A stretch of 64,000 nucleotides of DNA from J038 sp034437535. GTDB lineage: Bacteria > Chloroflexota > Anaerolineae > Aggregatilineales > Phototrophicaceae. Under the pieces are notes generated by a model. That model ran no database searches. It was not told the origin of the DNA and was given only the letters and a program-made list of their open reading frames with translations. The stretch's first letter is position 1, and each line of letters starts with the position of its first letter. Location: contig DAOTTZ010000119.1 in assembly GCA_034437535.1 (NCBI GenBank), positions 5,370 through 69,369 of the forward strand. The letters are read 5' to 3'. The translations under genes and the position numbers were made by a program. Below are positions 17,362-25,064 of the stretch, piece after piece.

Positions 17362-18981
17362 TTAGCTTCCGAAACTCACCGTGCGGAAGTCAGTCCGACC
17401 GGGGAAGGGGTGCATGTCTAAGCCGTCCAGGCCGGTGACATGAGCACCAACAACCGGGCGGAAGTACGGGATGATGATCGGCCCTTCTTCGAAGAAGATC
17501 TGGCTGATCTCAGCGTAGATCGCGGCCCGTTCTTCGAGATCTGAGGTGACACCCGCTTCGTTGATTAAGCCATCAAGTGTTTCGTTCGACCAGTTGGCCT
17601 CGTTAAAGGCCGCGCCGGTCTGGTAAGCGACAGTCAGATATTCTTGCGGTACCGGGCGCGTGCCCCATGCCGTCATCCCTAACTGCGTGTTGAGCCAGTT
17701 GTTGTCGCCTTCGGCATAATAAACATTTTCCGGTACGATGTTCAGTTCAACGTTGATGCAGGCATCGGCCCATTGTTGCTGGATGAATTCTGCCACCAGC
17801 GGATACTCGAAGGTATCCCCGACATAGAAGGGGACTTCAACCTGTGCCTGACCATCAACTTCGGTCACAAAGCCATTGCCGGTGCCATCTGCGGCGACAG
17901 CGGCGATCAACTCACAGGCCGCTTCGGGGTCATAGGCGCGGCTTTCGATGTCTGTGTAGAATGCACCGTAGCTGGGGCCGATGGGGTCATTGTTGCCGAC
18001 GACGCCGCTACCATCCAGCGCATCCAGGTTGAGTAATTCGCGGTCGGTCGCAAATTTGAACGCTTGACGCAGGCGTACATCTTCACCGATGGAGCCTTCA
18101 TCAACACGCAGACGGATGACTGCGTGGGTGTTGGTCGGCTTTTCCTGGATGACGATGTCTTCGACAGTATCCAGCGTGTCTTGCAGGTCATCGGGAATCT
18201 TGATGATGTAATCCAGCACACCACTCCGCAGGGCATCCAGGATCGATTGATCGTCATTAAAGAAAATTAATTCGATGCCATCCAGTTGAGGCGCACCATC
18301 CATCCAGTAATTTTCGTTAGCGACGAAGGTCGCGCTTTCTTCCGGTTGGTAATCGGTGAGGATGAACGGGCCGGTGCCGTTGAAGTTCACGTAAGGGTCA
18401 TCACCCTCCGTCAGCACGTTCACTTCGGTGCTACCGTCCTTCACGATCATTGAAAAGCGGGATGCGACACCGAATAAAAAGTCTGCGTTCGGCTCATCCA
18501 GCGTAAAGGTAACGGTGAGGTCATCACTGGCTTCAACGCTCCAGGTCGGCTCGAAGAGGGCCTGGCCGTCTTCAGTCTCGCCGACTTGCTCCTGGCCGAG
18601 TAAGCCCACAATTGAGGAGCCGACTTCAACCAGCCGGTTGAAGCTAAAAACGACATCATTGGCGGTGAAGGGGGTGCCGTCTTCAAAGACGACGCCTTCG
18701 CGTAGTGTCAGCGTGTAGGTCAGGCCATCTTCGCTGACGTTCCACTCGGTCGCCAGGCTAGGGGCCAGTTCACCGGCGGAATTGATGTCGATCAGATAAT
18801 CGTACTGAAGGGAGTTAAACATAATTTCGGGGTCGTTCGCACCCAGGGCCGGGTCGATAGTGGTCATGGTTCGAACGCCAACGCGAAGAATATTATCTTC
18901 TTCCTGTGCCAGGGTCGTTGATCCGAACGTGAGTGCGGCCAAGAGCAACGAGACAATGGCTAAACGGAATGTTTTACGCAT
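17362..18981 (-). CDS. Extracellular solute-binding protein, family 5 (DppA/OppA type)
   Basis: Ligand-binding protein of the importer, 539 residues, normal for SBP_bac_5. An N-terminal signal peptide (MRKTFRLAIVSLLLAALTFG, then STTLA before QEED) is visible. There is no lipobox Cys, so anchoring is not by a lipoprotein tail. Family landmarks are LAPSLATEWNVSEDGLTYTL near residues 69-88, the LREGVVFEDGTPFTANDVVF stretch near 91-110, and the late EEGPIIIPYFRPVVGAH. ATG 18981 has a perfect AGGAGG ribosome site (complement of 18986-18991). First gene of the operon, with a predicted minus-strand promoter about 370 bases upstream. Ligand unknown. Confidence 0.93.
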   Translation of the reverse strand: MRKTFRLAIVSLLLAALTFGSTTLAQEEDNILRVGVRTMTTIDPALGANDPEIMFNSLQYDYLIDINSAGELAPSLATEWNVSEDGLTYTLTLREGVVFEDGTPFTANDVVFSFNRLVEVGSSIVGLLGQEQVGETEDGQALFEPTWSVEASDDLTVTFTLDEPNADFLFGVASRFSMIVKDGSTEVNVLTEGDDPYVNFNGTGPFILTDYQPEESATFVANENYWMDGAPQLDGIELIFFNDDQSILDALRSGVLDYIIKIPDDLQDTLDTVEDIVIQEKPTNTHAVIRLRVDEGSIGEDVRLRQAFKFATDRELLNLDALDGSGVVGNNDPIGPSYGAFYTDIESRAYDPEAACELIAAVAADGTGNGFVTEVDGQAQVEVPFYVGDTFEYPLVAEFIQQQWADACINVELNIVPENVYYAEGDNNWLNTQLGMTAWGTRPVPQEYLTVAYQTGAAFNEANWSNETLDGLINEAGVTSDLEERAAIYAEISQIFFEEGPIIIPYFRPVVGAHVTGLDGLDMHPFPGRTDFRTVSFGS

Positions 18982-19348
18982 TTTTCCTCCTGTTTAGGAA
19001 AGATCGAACGAATAAATGATGATCGATTGTGATGGGATGTCTGTTCCTTCGTAGACATGGACACTGTAGTTAATCCATGAGCATGATCTGGAAGAACAGA
19101 GAAGCTAAAGGCTCACTGCCTGAAGAGTCTGATTTGCAAGTGACTTTTAGGGTAAAGAACGCCATATATCAGGCACGACATGCTATGTATAGTGATGCTT
19201 GTTAAAGATGTCGTCATGGCTACCGGCAAGCGGTTATCAATGACGGGCAGATACCAACGGTATCTAGTCAACGATACGCTAGGAGCCAATGGTGCAAAAT
19301 AAACTTACAATGTTGATTTTGCTACACACTGAGCCTACCAACGCTTCT
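18982..19348 (-). other. Long untranslated leader/intergenic region of the importer operon
   Basis: No open frame in this stretch resembles a gene, and base composition is more AT-rich than the neighbours. It holds the AGGAGG ribosome site of the solute-binding protein gene (complement of 18986-18991) and a perfect inverted repeat GATACC-AAC-GGTATC at 19250-19264, which could be an operator or a small RNA hairpin. I recognise no riboswitch class. Confidence 0.4.
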
Positions 19349-19376
19349 ATTATAGCAGGCTACAGAAAGTTATCAA
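19349..19376 (-). promoter_or_regulatory. Predicted sigma-70 promoter for the ABC importer operon
   Basis: On the minus strand TTGATA (complement of 19371-19376) is separated by 16 bases from a perfect TATAAT (complement of 19349-19354). It points at the solute-binding protein gene and would give a leader of about 360 bases. Its -35 box lies five bases from the -35 box of an opposing promoter (19381-19408). Sequence match only. Confidence 0.6.
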
Positions 19377-19380
19377 CAAA

Positions 19381-19408
19381 TTGGCGGCATAATATGTGCC
19401 GATATAAT
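19381..19408 (+). promoter_or_regulatory. Predicted sigma-70 promoter for the DUF5946 gene
   Basis: TTGGCG at 19381-19386, 16-base spacer, perfect TATAAT at 19403-19408. It would start transcription about 100 bases before the ATG at 19519 and is back to back with the importer promoter. Sequence match only. Confidence 0.55.
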
Positions 19409-19518
19409 CAAAACCTCATGTATCAGCCGTGTTTCTGGATCATTTAGTCGTCGATTGATGAATTTTGTAGCATATGATACCTTGAACGATGTTTGTGTTG
19501 TGTGATTTGAGGTTTCGG

Positions 19519-20019
19519 ATGTCTGATCTAACTGCCTGCCCCGGCTGTGGTGCTGAATTGCCACCAATAGATAGCGCGACCCACGACTATATCGGAGCGT
19601 CTGCGGCGTGTTGGGCAATTTATGGTGAGGTTCTAGCCCGTGAATACAGCGATATGGGTTACATGCGTGTTCATCCCTACACTGTTGATGCATATGCCGT
19701 ACAGCATCCAGGCAAGCCGGAACGCCGCTCCATACAATCGGTGATCGTGCATTTGATTACACTCTATGGCACGATCGAATTAGAATATCCTGCCGGTAAA
19801 ATGGCCGCGATCCGCCAGCAAGCGACGACATTAGCCGATCAATTCTACTGGTTGGCCCCACCGGATAAAATGGGCGTGCTGACCATTGTCGATGTTCATG
19901 CCGCGCCGGATGCCGCGACCCACAACACAACGGTTAAACACTGGGCCAAACAGATGTGGGAGGTGTGGCAACCGCACCATGCAATCATTAAAAAATGGGC
20001 GGCGCAAAGCGGCCTATAA
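19519..20019 (+). CDS. DUF5946 family protein
   Basis: Small soluble protein of 166 residues, function unknown. It starts with a zinc-ribbon-like CPGCGAELPPIDSATHDYIG (residues 7-26), then ASAACWAIYGEVLAREYSD and VDAYAVQHPGKPERRSIQSV, the characteristic run of the DUF5946 family as I recall it. The two Cys of CPGC plus nearby His/Cys could bind a metal. The frame extends upstream to an ATG at 19489, but the ATG at 19519 has a GAGG site (19509-19512) at the right distance and begins directly before the conserved domain. It occupies the place where rimP usually sits ahead of nusA, but has its own promoter and does not resemble RimP. Confidence 0.75.
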   Translation: MSDLTACPGCGAELPPIDSATHDYIGASAACWAIYGEVLAREYSDMGYMRVHPYTVDAYAVQHPGKPERRSIQSVIVHLITLYGTIELEYPAGKMAAIRQQATTLADQFYWLAPPDKMGVLTIVDVHAAPDAATHNTTVKHWAKQMWEVWQPHHAIIKKWAAQSGL

Positions 20020-20058
20020 GTGACGACTCGGCCCGGCCTGGCGGTGGATTCCCTCCGC

Positions 20059-20087
20059 TTGACAGTTATTACGCCCCATGCTACACT
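20059..20087 (+). promoter_or_regulatory. Strong predicted sigma-70 promoter of the nusA operon
   Basis: TTGACA (20059-20064), exact 17-base spacer, TACACT (20082-20087). Expected transcription start is near 20094, giving a leader of about 200 bases before the nusA start at 20293. A terminator-like hairpin begins at 20112, so early termination before nusA is possible. Confidence 0.75.
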
Positions 20088-20111
20088 TTTAACAATTATG
20101 GAAACGCCGGG

Positions 20112-20140
20112 AAAGTGGGTCTTAGCCCACTTTTTGTTTT
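20112..20140 (+). terminator. Intrinsic-terminator-like hairpin in the nusA leader
   Basis: Stem AAAGTGGG (20112-20119) with CCCACTTT (20126-20133), six-base loop, followed by TTGTTTT. It is about 90 bases after the DUF5946 stop, so it can end that transcript, yet it also lies about 20 bases downstream of the predicted nusA start site and so may attenuate the nusA operon. No competing anti-terminator pairing was worked out. Confidence 0.7.
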
Positions 20141-20292
20141 ATCTAGCATCCCCTCTCAGCCAGGATTTGGGAGCAGACAATCAACCAACAGCCTCAGTTC
20201 TTCGGGAGTATATTGCCAGTTGTTTAGAGAAGCGAAAGGAGCGGTGCATTCCTCCACCCGCGCCAGCGAGTGGTTCCCTGCGCCAAAGATTG

Positions 20293-22158
20293 ATGAAAAA
20301 TGAGTTCGAACTAGCATTTAATGAGATCACCGAGTTGCGTGCGTTGCCGCAAGAAACGGTGTTGGAAGCCTTGAAGACGGCTTTGATCTCCGCTTATCGG
20401 CGTGATTCGAACGCCAGCGCGGCCCAACAGGTTGACGCTCGCATCGACCCGATGACCGGACGTGCCCGTATCTTCGTGGAAAAAGAAGTCGTTGATGAGG
20501 TCGAAAGCCCGACGACCGAAGTCGATCTGGAAAAGGCCCGTTTTTATGAGCCGGAATGCCAGGTCGGGGATACCGTCATGGTGCAGGTTGAAGGCACCAC
20601 GAAAAAGTTCGGGCGCATCGCCGCGCAGACTGCTAAACAAGTCATCTTGCAGAAGATCCGTGAGGCGGAACGGCAAGCTCTCTACGAAGAATTCTCCGCC
20701 AAAGAAGGCGATCTCATGGGTGGTTCGATCCAGAGTGTGAACAAGGCTGGGAGTGTCACGGTTCAAATTGGCCGGGCAGAGGCATTTATGCCCCGCTCCC
20801 AACAGATCCCGCGTGAGACTTACCGCCCACACGATAAATTCCGCTTTTACGTGCTGGAAGTCAAGAAGCAGAATCGCGGGCCGCAGATCATCGTAAGCCG
20901 TAGCCACCGGAATATGCTTCGCCGCCTGCTGGAATATGAAGTTCCCGAAATTTATAACGGCCAGATAGAGATTAAAAACATTGCGCGTGAAGCCGGCCAA
21001 CGTTCAAAGGTCGCGGTTGCCGCCCTGCAAGAAGGCATCGACCCGGTGGGGGCGTGCGTCGGGATGCGTGGTATGCGGATCCAAAACATCGTCAAAGAGT
21101 TGCACGAAGAAAAGATCGATGTGATCGAGTGGAACCCCAAGCAAGAGACTTTCATCGAGAAGGCCCTTAGCCCGGCGCGTGTAACCGGGGTATACCTGGA
21201 CGATGATCCGGACGCAGGCCGAACAGCGGTTGTGCTGGTGCCAGATGACCAGTTATCGCTGGCGATTGGTCGTGAAGGGCAGAATGCTCGGCTGGCCGCC
21301 AAGTTAACCGGCTGGCGTATTGACATCAAGAGTGTGACTGAAGCTGTATCTGACGCGCTGGCGAACATTGATCAACCGCCATTGATGGATGTGGCGACAC
21401 AACATGCCGATATGGTGGCCGAAGCCAGCATGATTATGGAAAAGCGCGAAGCGAATCGCGCTGTCATGCCGGAAGAATATCGTCTGCTGGGTGATCTGGC
21501 GGATATTGCCGAGCGTCGTCAGCAAGAGACACGCGAAGAAGCGCGCCAGCAACGGCTGGAAGAGATTAACGCCGTCAAGCAGACACTGCCCCAACATGCC
21601 TTTGATATTTCAGTCATGGATCTTGACCTGCCCGATCATGTAATCGAGTCTTTGCAACCGCTGGAAAACGTCGGCGAGATCATGCTCCGCTTCTTGATCG
21701 ACGAGAATCGTCTGCGGCGTCTGCTGGGGCGTGATGCCGAGAAAATGCTCCCGCGTCTGCAAGATGCACTGGATCGGTTGGTGTACGCTGAACTATTTGA
21801 TGACGATGCTATCACCGAAGAAGATGCTGAGGAAGTCGTAGAAACCAGCGATAATGTGGTAGAATCCGAAGCGACGGTGGAAGTCGCCGAAGAACTGGAA
21901 GCCGTAACCGAAGACGTGCTTGATCAACCCGAGACTATCGAACCTGAACAAGCCATTGTCGAAGACATTGACGACGATGACGATGATGACGACTTTGACG
22001 ATGATTACTACGACGATGAGTCCGGTGATAGCAAAGACAAGCGCAAGCGAGATCGTCAGAAGCGGCGTCAATTGGTTTACGATCCTGAAACCGGCGAAAT
22101 GTATACCAAACGCCGTCGTAAGGGTGGCCGAAAGAACGACAGTTGGGGTGATTATTAA
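20293..22158 (+). CDS. nusA: Transcription termination/antitermination factor NusA with acidic-basic C-terminal extension
   Basis: RNA-polymerase-binding elongation factor. N-terminal domain at residues 1-125 (MKNEFELAFNEITELRALP), S1 domain about 130-200, KH1 with GACVGMRGMRIQNIVKEL near 250 and KH2 with IGREGQNARLAAKLTGWRID near 322-341. After the KH domains comes a long helical and acidic region, an Asp run near 555-575 and a basic/aromatic tail with RRQLVYDPETGEMYTKRRR and final SWGDY, not part of standard NusA. The frame is open back to 20020, but ATG 20293 fits the family N-terminus; there is no clear Shine-Dalgarno there. First gene of a nusA-infB-rbfA-truB type operon; rimP is absent. 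Confidence 0.93.
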   Translation: MKNEFELAFNEITELRALPQETVLEALKTALISAYRRDSNASAAQQVDARIDPMTGRARIFVEKEVVDEVESPTTEVDLEKARFYEPECQVGDTVMVQVEGTTKKFGRIAAQTAKQVILQKIREAERQALYEEFSAKEGDLMGGSIQSVNKAGSVTVQIGRAEAFMPRSQQIPRETYRPHDKFRFYVLEVKKQNRGPQIIVSRSHRNMLRRLLEYEVPEIYNGQIEIKNIAREAGQRSKVAVAALQEGIDPVGACVGMRGMRIQNIVKELHEEKIDVIEWNPKQETFIEKALSPARVTGVYLDDDPDAGRTAVVLVPDDQLSLAIGREGQNARLAAKLTGWRIDIKSVTEAVSDALANIDQPPLMDVATQHADMVAEASMIMEKREANRAVMPEEYRLLGDLADIAERRQQETREEARQQRLEEINAVKQTLPQHAFDISVMDLDLPDHVIESLQPLENVGEIMLRFLIDENRLRRLLGRDAEKMLPRLQDALDRLVYAELFDDDAITEEDAEEVVETSDNVVESEATVEVAEELEAVTEDVLDQPETIEPEQAIVEDIDDDDDDDDFDDDYYDDESGDSKDKRKRDRQKRRQLVYDPETGEMYTKRRRKGGRKNDSWGDY

Positions 22159-22159
22159 A

Positions 22160-22453
22160 GTGAATAACAAGCGTGATTTTTCTCCGGATCCAGTGTTGGA
22201 TGACGAGAATCGTATTGATTGGGAAAAGAAGCAAAAAGCCAGGCGTCAACGGCTGGCTGATGGTACGCCAGATATTCAGGATGAAGACAAATTGGCGACC
22301 ATCGAACAACCCCGGTCGAACCGTAAGAAATCACGAGTGAAACGACGCGAATACGTCTACGATGAAGAACGTGACCGCGTTGTGATGAAGCGTAAACGTC
22401 GCCGCCAGACCGACCATCTGCGAGATCTGGATGACTGGGATGGAGCGTACTGA
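22160..22453 (+). CDS. Unknown highly charged protein with a NusA-tail-like C-terminus
   Basis: Small ORF of 97 residues between nusA and ylxR; I do not recognise a family. Start is GTG at 22160, one base after the nusA stop; the stop at 22451-22453 is one base before the ylxR ATG, so it is embedded in the operon by tight coupling. About half the residues are charged, and no hydrophobic core is evident, so it is probably disordered. Its C-terminal part KRREYVYDEERDRVVMKRKR and final LDDWDGAY parallel the NusA tail KRRQLVYDPETGEMYTKRRR and final SWGDY: a basic patch, a VYD-E core, a second basic patch and a terminal W-x-x-Y. This suggests binding of a shared partner (RNA, ribosome or polymerase). 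Translation is likely from spacing; function is unknown. Confidence 0.7.
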   Translation: MNNKRDFSPDPVLDDENRIDWEKKQKARRQRLADGTPDIQDEDKLATIEQPRSNRKKSRVKRREYVYDEERDRVVMKRKRRRQTDHLRDLDDWDGAY

Positions 22454-22454
22454 G

Positions 22455-22733
22455 ATGGCATCCGCACGCTTACAGCCCAGGCGGAAACAAACACCAGAAC
22501 GAACCTGTGTGATCTGCCGCACGAAACGTGATAAACGGCGGTTGACGCGTATCGTCCGGCAGGATGATGGTGTATTTGTAGACCCGACCGGCAAGCAAGC
22601 CGGGCGTGGGGCTTATCTGTGTGATGACCCGGCGTGTTGGGCGCGTGCGACTGAAACAACCATCTTAGACAAAGCTTTGCGTACCCGTTTAAAAGCGGAA
22701 GATTATGAGCGAATCCGGCAGGTAAAGCCGTAA
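22455..22733 (+). CDS. ylxR: YlxR family RNA-binding protein (DUF448)
   Basis: Small cytosolic protein of 92 residues commonly found between nusA and infB. The family signature is clear: ERTCVICRTKRDKRRLTRIV near residues 16-35 and VFVDPTGKQAGRGAYLCDD near 40-58 with the GRGAYLC motif. YlxR proteins bind RNA and have been linked to RNase P and to transcriptional control. Start ATG 22455 has GGAG at 22442-22445, nine bases away; the in-frame ATGs at 22431 and 22440 would overlap the unknown ORF further. The usual ylxQ (L7Ae-like) gene after ylxR is missing. Confidence 0.88.
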   Translation: MASARLQPRRKQTPERTCVICRTKRDKRRLTRIVRQDDGVFVDPTGKQAGRGAYLCDDPACWARATETTILDKALRTRLKAEDYERIRQVKP

Positions 22734-22780
22734 TCATGCGCGGGCAAAGCATGAACTTGATTGCAAAACATATTCAATTC

Positions 22781-22824
22781 GGGCGGTACAGATGACACTG
22801 TTTTTCTAAAGTCATCTGCCGTCC
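22781..22824 (+). other. Conserved-looking RNA hairpin before infB
   Basis: Left arm 22781-22796 pairs with right arm 22811-22824: eight perfect pairs (CAGATGAC with GTCATCTG), a two-base TA bulge, then six more pairs including one G-U. The loop is 14 bases and contains the only T-run, so it is not a normal terminator. It ends 11 bases before the infB ribosome site GGAGG (22835-22839) and could affect infB translation or mRNA processing. Confidence 0.55.
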
Positions 22825-22843
22825 GCAAACTTGTGGAGGATAT

Positions 22844-24637
22844 ATGACTGACGAAAGACAATTAATTCTTGTACCAGACTTTCTGACCGTCCGTGAATTG
22901 GCAGAGTTAATCGAAGCCAGCCCGATTGAGGTGATGAAGACACTCATCGCCAACGGGATTATGGCGCAGATTAACCAGCAGATCGACTATGAGACAGCGG
23001 CCATTGTCATCGAAGAAATGGGGTTTGAGGCGCAATCTGCCAGCGCACTCGAACAGGCGGAAGAAGCCAAACGCCGCGCCGAAGAGACGACCCAAACCTG
23101 GCGACAGGTCTACACGCAAGAGTCTCAAGAAGACCTGGAAAAGCGACCGCCCATCATCACCATCCTGGGGCATGTCGATCATGGTAAGACCACCCTGCTT
23201 GATACAATCCGTAAGGCGAATGTAGCAGAAGGTGAAGCCGGTGGCATCACCCAGCACATCGGCGCGTATCGCGTCCAGCATGATGGACGCCAGCTCACAT
23301 TCCTTGATACTCCCGGTCATGAGGCTTTCACCGCGATGCGGGCACGCGGGGCTAACGGTGCTGATATTGCGGTGTTAGTCGTCGCGGCGGATGACGGCGT
23401 GATGCCGACCACCCGCGAAGCACTCTCCCACGCACGGGCGGCCAACGTGCCGATTGTCGTCGCCATCACCAAAGTAGATAAGAACAATTCGAATCCAGAG
23501 ATGGTCAAGCAACAACTGGCCGAATTAGAGCTAATCGCCGACGAATGGGACGGCGATACGCTGATGGTCCCGGTTGCCGCTACCAAGGGTGAAGGGATTG
23601 AAGATCTGCTGGAAGCGATCTTGTTGGTCTCTGATGACCATGAAATCGTCGCTAACCCGCAGGGTGATCCTTCCGGCGTCGTCGTCGAAGCTCATGTAGA
23701 GAAAAGCCGGGGTACTGTGGCGACATTGTTGGTGCTGAACGGGACACTCAAGCGCGGGGATACTGTGCTGGCCGGGCCGAATTACGGTCGGATCAAAGCG
23801 ATGTTCGATGAGAGTGGCAAGCAGATTAAAGAAGCCGGGCCATCGACGCCGGTCGCGGTGTTGGGCTTAAATGACCCGCCCCAACCGGGCCAGCCCTGGA
23901 CAGTGGTCGAAAGTGAAAAAGAAGCGCGTGCCGTCATCCAGGATCGAGAGACAGCGGCGGATGAAGCGGAAGCCCCGCAGATGACGCTGGAAGACATGTT
24001 CGCGCAATTCACCTCCGGCAATGCTAAAGAGCTTAACCTGGTCGTCAAGGCTGATGTGCAAGGGTCACTTGAACCGCTGGTCGAATCGCTCAAAGATCTT
24101 TCTGATAAAAACGAAGAAGGCATCGGTGTGAACATCCTGCAACAGCATGTCGGTAACGTCAGCGAGAATGACATCATGCTGGCAAGTGCTTCCGAAGCTG
24201 TCATCCTGGCCTTCAATGTAGGCATCGACAGTGCCGCCAAGCGAGCCGCCGAGACGCAGAAGGTGGACATCCGCCGGTATAGCGTGATCTACAAATTGCT
24301 GGAAGATGTCGAACTGGCTCTTAATGGGATGCTGGAACCGGTCTACGAACCGCGTACCATCGGCCAGGCCCAGGTACGCGCCGTGTTTGATATTTCGAAG
24401 GGAAATGTAGCCGGTTGCATGGTGCTGGATGGCGAAATCCGCCGGAATGCAAAGGCCCGTGTCGTCCGCAATGACGTCATCATCGTAGAAGAGTCTGGTA
24501 TCTCATCGCTCAAGCGTGTAAAAGACGACGTGCGCGAAGTTCGGGCTGGCTTTGAATGTGGGATCACGCTGGCGAATTTCGATGCCTTCGAAGAGGGCGA
24601 TATTATCCAGTGCTTTGTGATGGAGCGTGTGAACTAA
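22844..24637 (+). CDS. infB: Translation initiation factor IF-2, short form
   Basis: GTPase that delivers initiator tRNA to the ribosome. At 597 residues it lacks the long N-terminal extension of enterobacterial IF-2. Residues 12-62 form an IF2_N-type domain (LTVRELAELIEASPIEVMK). The G domain follows: G1 GHVDHGKTTLLD near 107-118, G2-region EAGGITQHIGAY near 131-142, G3 DTPGHEAF near 153-160, G4 TKVDK near 208, SATKG-like VAATKGEG near 243. Domains II to IV follow with the terminal VAGCMVLDGEIRRNAKARVV and ECGITLANFDAFEEGDIIQ. ATG 22844 is preceded by a good GGAGG site. Confidence 0.96.
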   Translation: MTDERQLILVPDFLTVRELAELIEASPIEVMKTLIANGIMAQINQQIDYETAAIVIEEMGFEAQSASALEQAEEAKRRAEETTQTWRQVYTQESQEDLEKRPPIITILGHVDHGKTTLLDTIRKANVAEGEAGGITQHIGAYRVQHDGRQLTFLDTPGHEAFTAMRARGANGADIAVLVVAADDGVMPTTREALSHARAANVPIVVAITKVDKNNSNPEMVKQQLAELELIADEWDGDTLMVPVAATKGEGIEDLLEAILLVSDDHEIVANPQGDPSGVVVEAHVEKSRGTVATLLVLNGTLKRGDTVLAGPNYGRIKAMFDESGKQIKEAGPSTPVAVLGLNDPPQPGQPWTVVESEKEARAVIQDRETAADEAEAPQMTLEDMFAQFTSGNAKELNLVVKADVQGSLEPLVESLKDLSDKNEEGIGVNILQQHVGNVSENDIMLASASEAVILAFNVGIDSAAKRAAETQKVDIRRYSVIYKLLEDVELALNGMLEPVYEPRTIGQAQVRAVFDISKGNVAGCMVLDGEIRRNAKARVVRNDVIIVEESGISSLKRVKDDVREVRAGFECGITLANFDAFEEGDIIQCFVMERVN

Positions 24638-24653
24638 CCACCGGGAGATCAAC

Positions 24654-25064
24654 ATGACCTTAAAACAGGAACGCATGGCAGAGCGCATTCGCATCATCTT
24701 GAGCGAATTGCTCTTGCGGGAAGTGCGTGATCCTCGGTTGGAAGGCATCACAGTGACAGAAGTCAAGATTGATGCTGAGATCATGTATGCAGATATTTAT
24801 GTCAGTGCGCTGGGGGATGAAAGCCGCGAAGATGATGTATTGGCCGGCCTGGAGAGCGCGAAGGGCTTTCTTCGGCGGGCCATCGGCCAGCGCATCCGCA
24901 CGCGCAACACGCCAGATTTACACTTTTACTGGGATGTTGCCCTGGAACGTGGCGAGCGGATCAACCAGTTGCTCGACGGGTTGACGATCCCGCCACCGTC
25001 ACAACAAGACGACATGGATGACTGGGACAATGAAGATTGGGACGACTTCGATGACGATGATTAA
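24654..25064 (+). CDS. rbfA: 30S ribosome-binding factor RbfA with acidic tail
   Basis: Ribosome assembly factor acting on 16S rRNA maturation. 136 residues; the KH-type core covers 1-110 with ERMAERIRIILSELLLREVR at 6-25 and the late LHFYWDVALERGERINQLLD near 88-107. After it comes a short acidic/Trp tail (DDMDDWDNEDWDDFDDDD), reminiscent of the acidic part of NusA in the same operon. Start ATG 24654 follows infB by 16 bases with GGGAGA upstream. The 3' end overlaps the start of the DHH phosphoesterase gene. Confidence 0.93.
   Translation: MTLKQERMAERIRIILSELLLREVRDPRLEGITVTEVKIDAEIMYADIYVSALGDESREDDVLAGLESAKGFLRRAIGQRIRTRNTPDLHFYWDVALERGERINQLLDGLTIPPPSQQDDMDDWDNEDWDDFDDDD

Noticed and set aside
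20020..20292. 712-residue version of NusA starting right after the DUF5946 stop
   Set aside because: The extra 91 residues have no family match, cover the predicted promoter and the hairpin, and the NusA N-terminus begins at 20293.
19995..20303. Possible leader peptide ORF ending over the nusA start
   Set aside because: It crosses the promoter and terminator; an internal GTG near 20245 has only two bases between it and its ribosome site, too close.
21960..22010. Asp-codon run in nusA as a possible microsatellite or frameshift site
   Set aside because: The frame is maintained on both sides and codons vary (GAC/GAT), so it is an ordinary acidic region.
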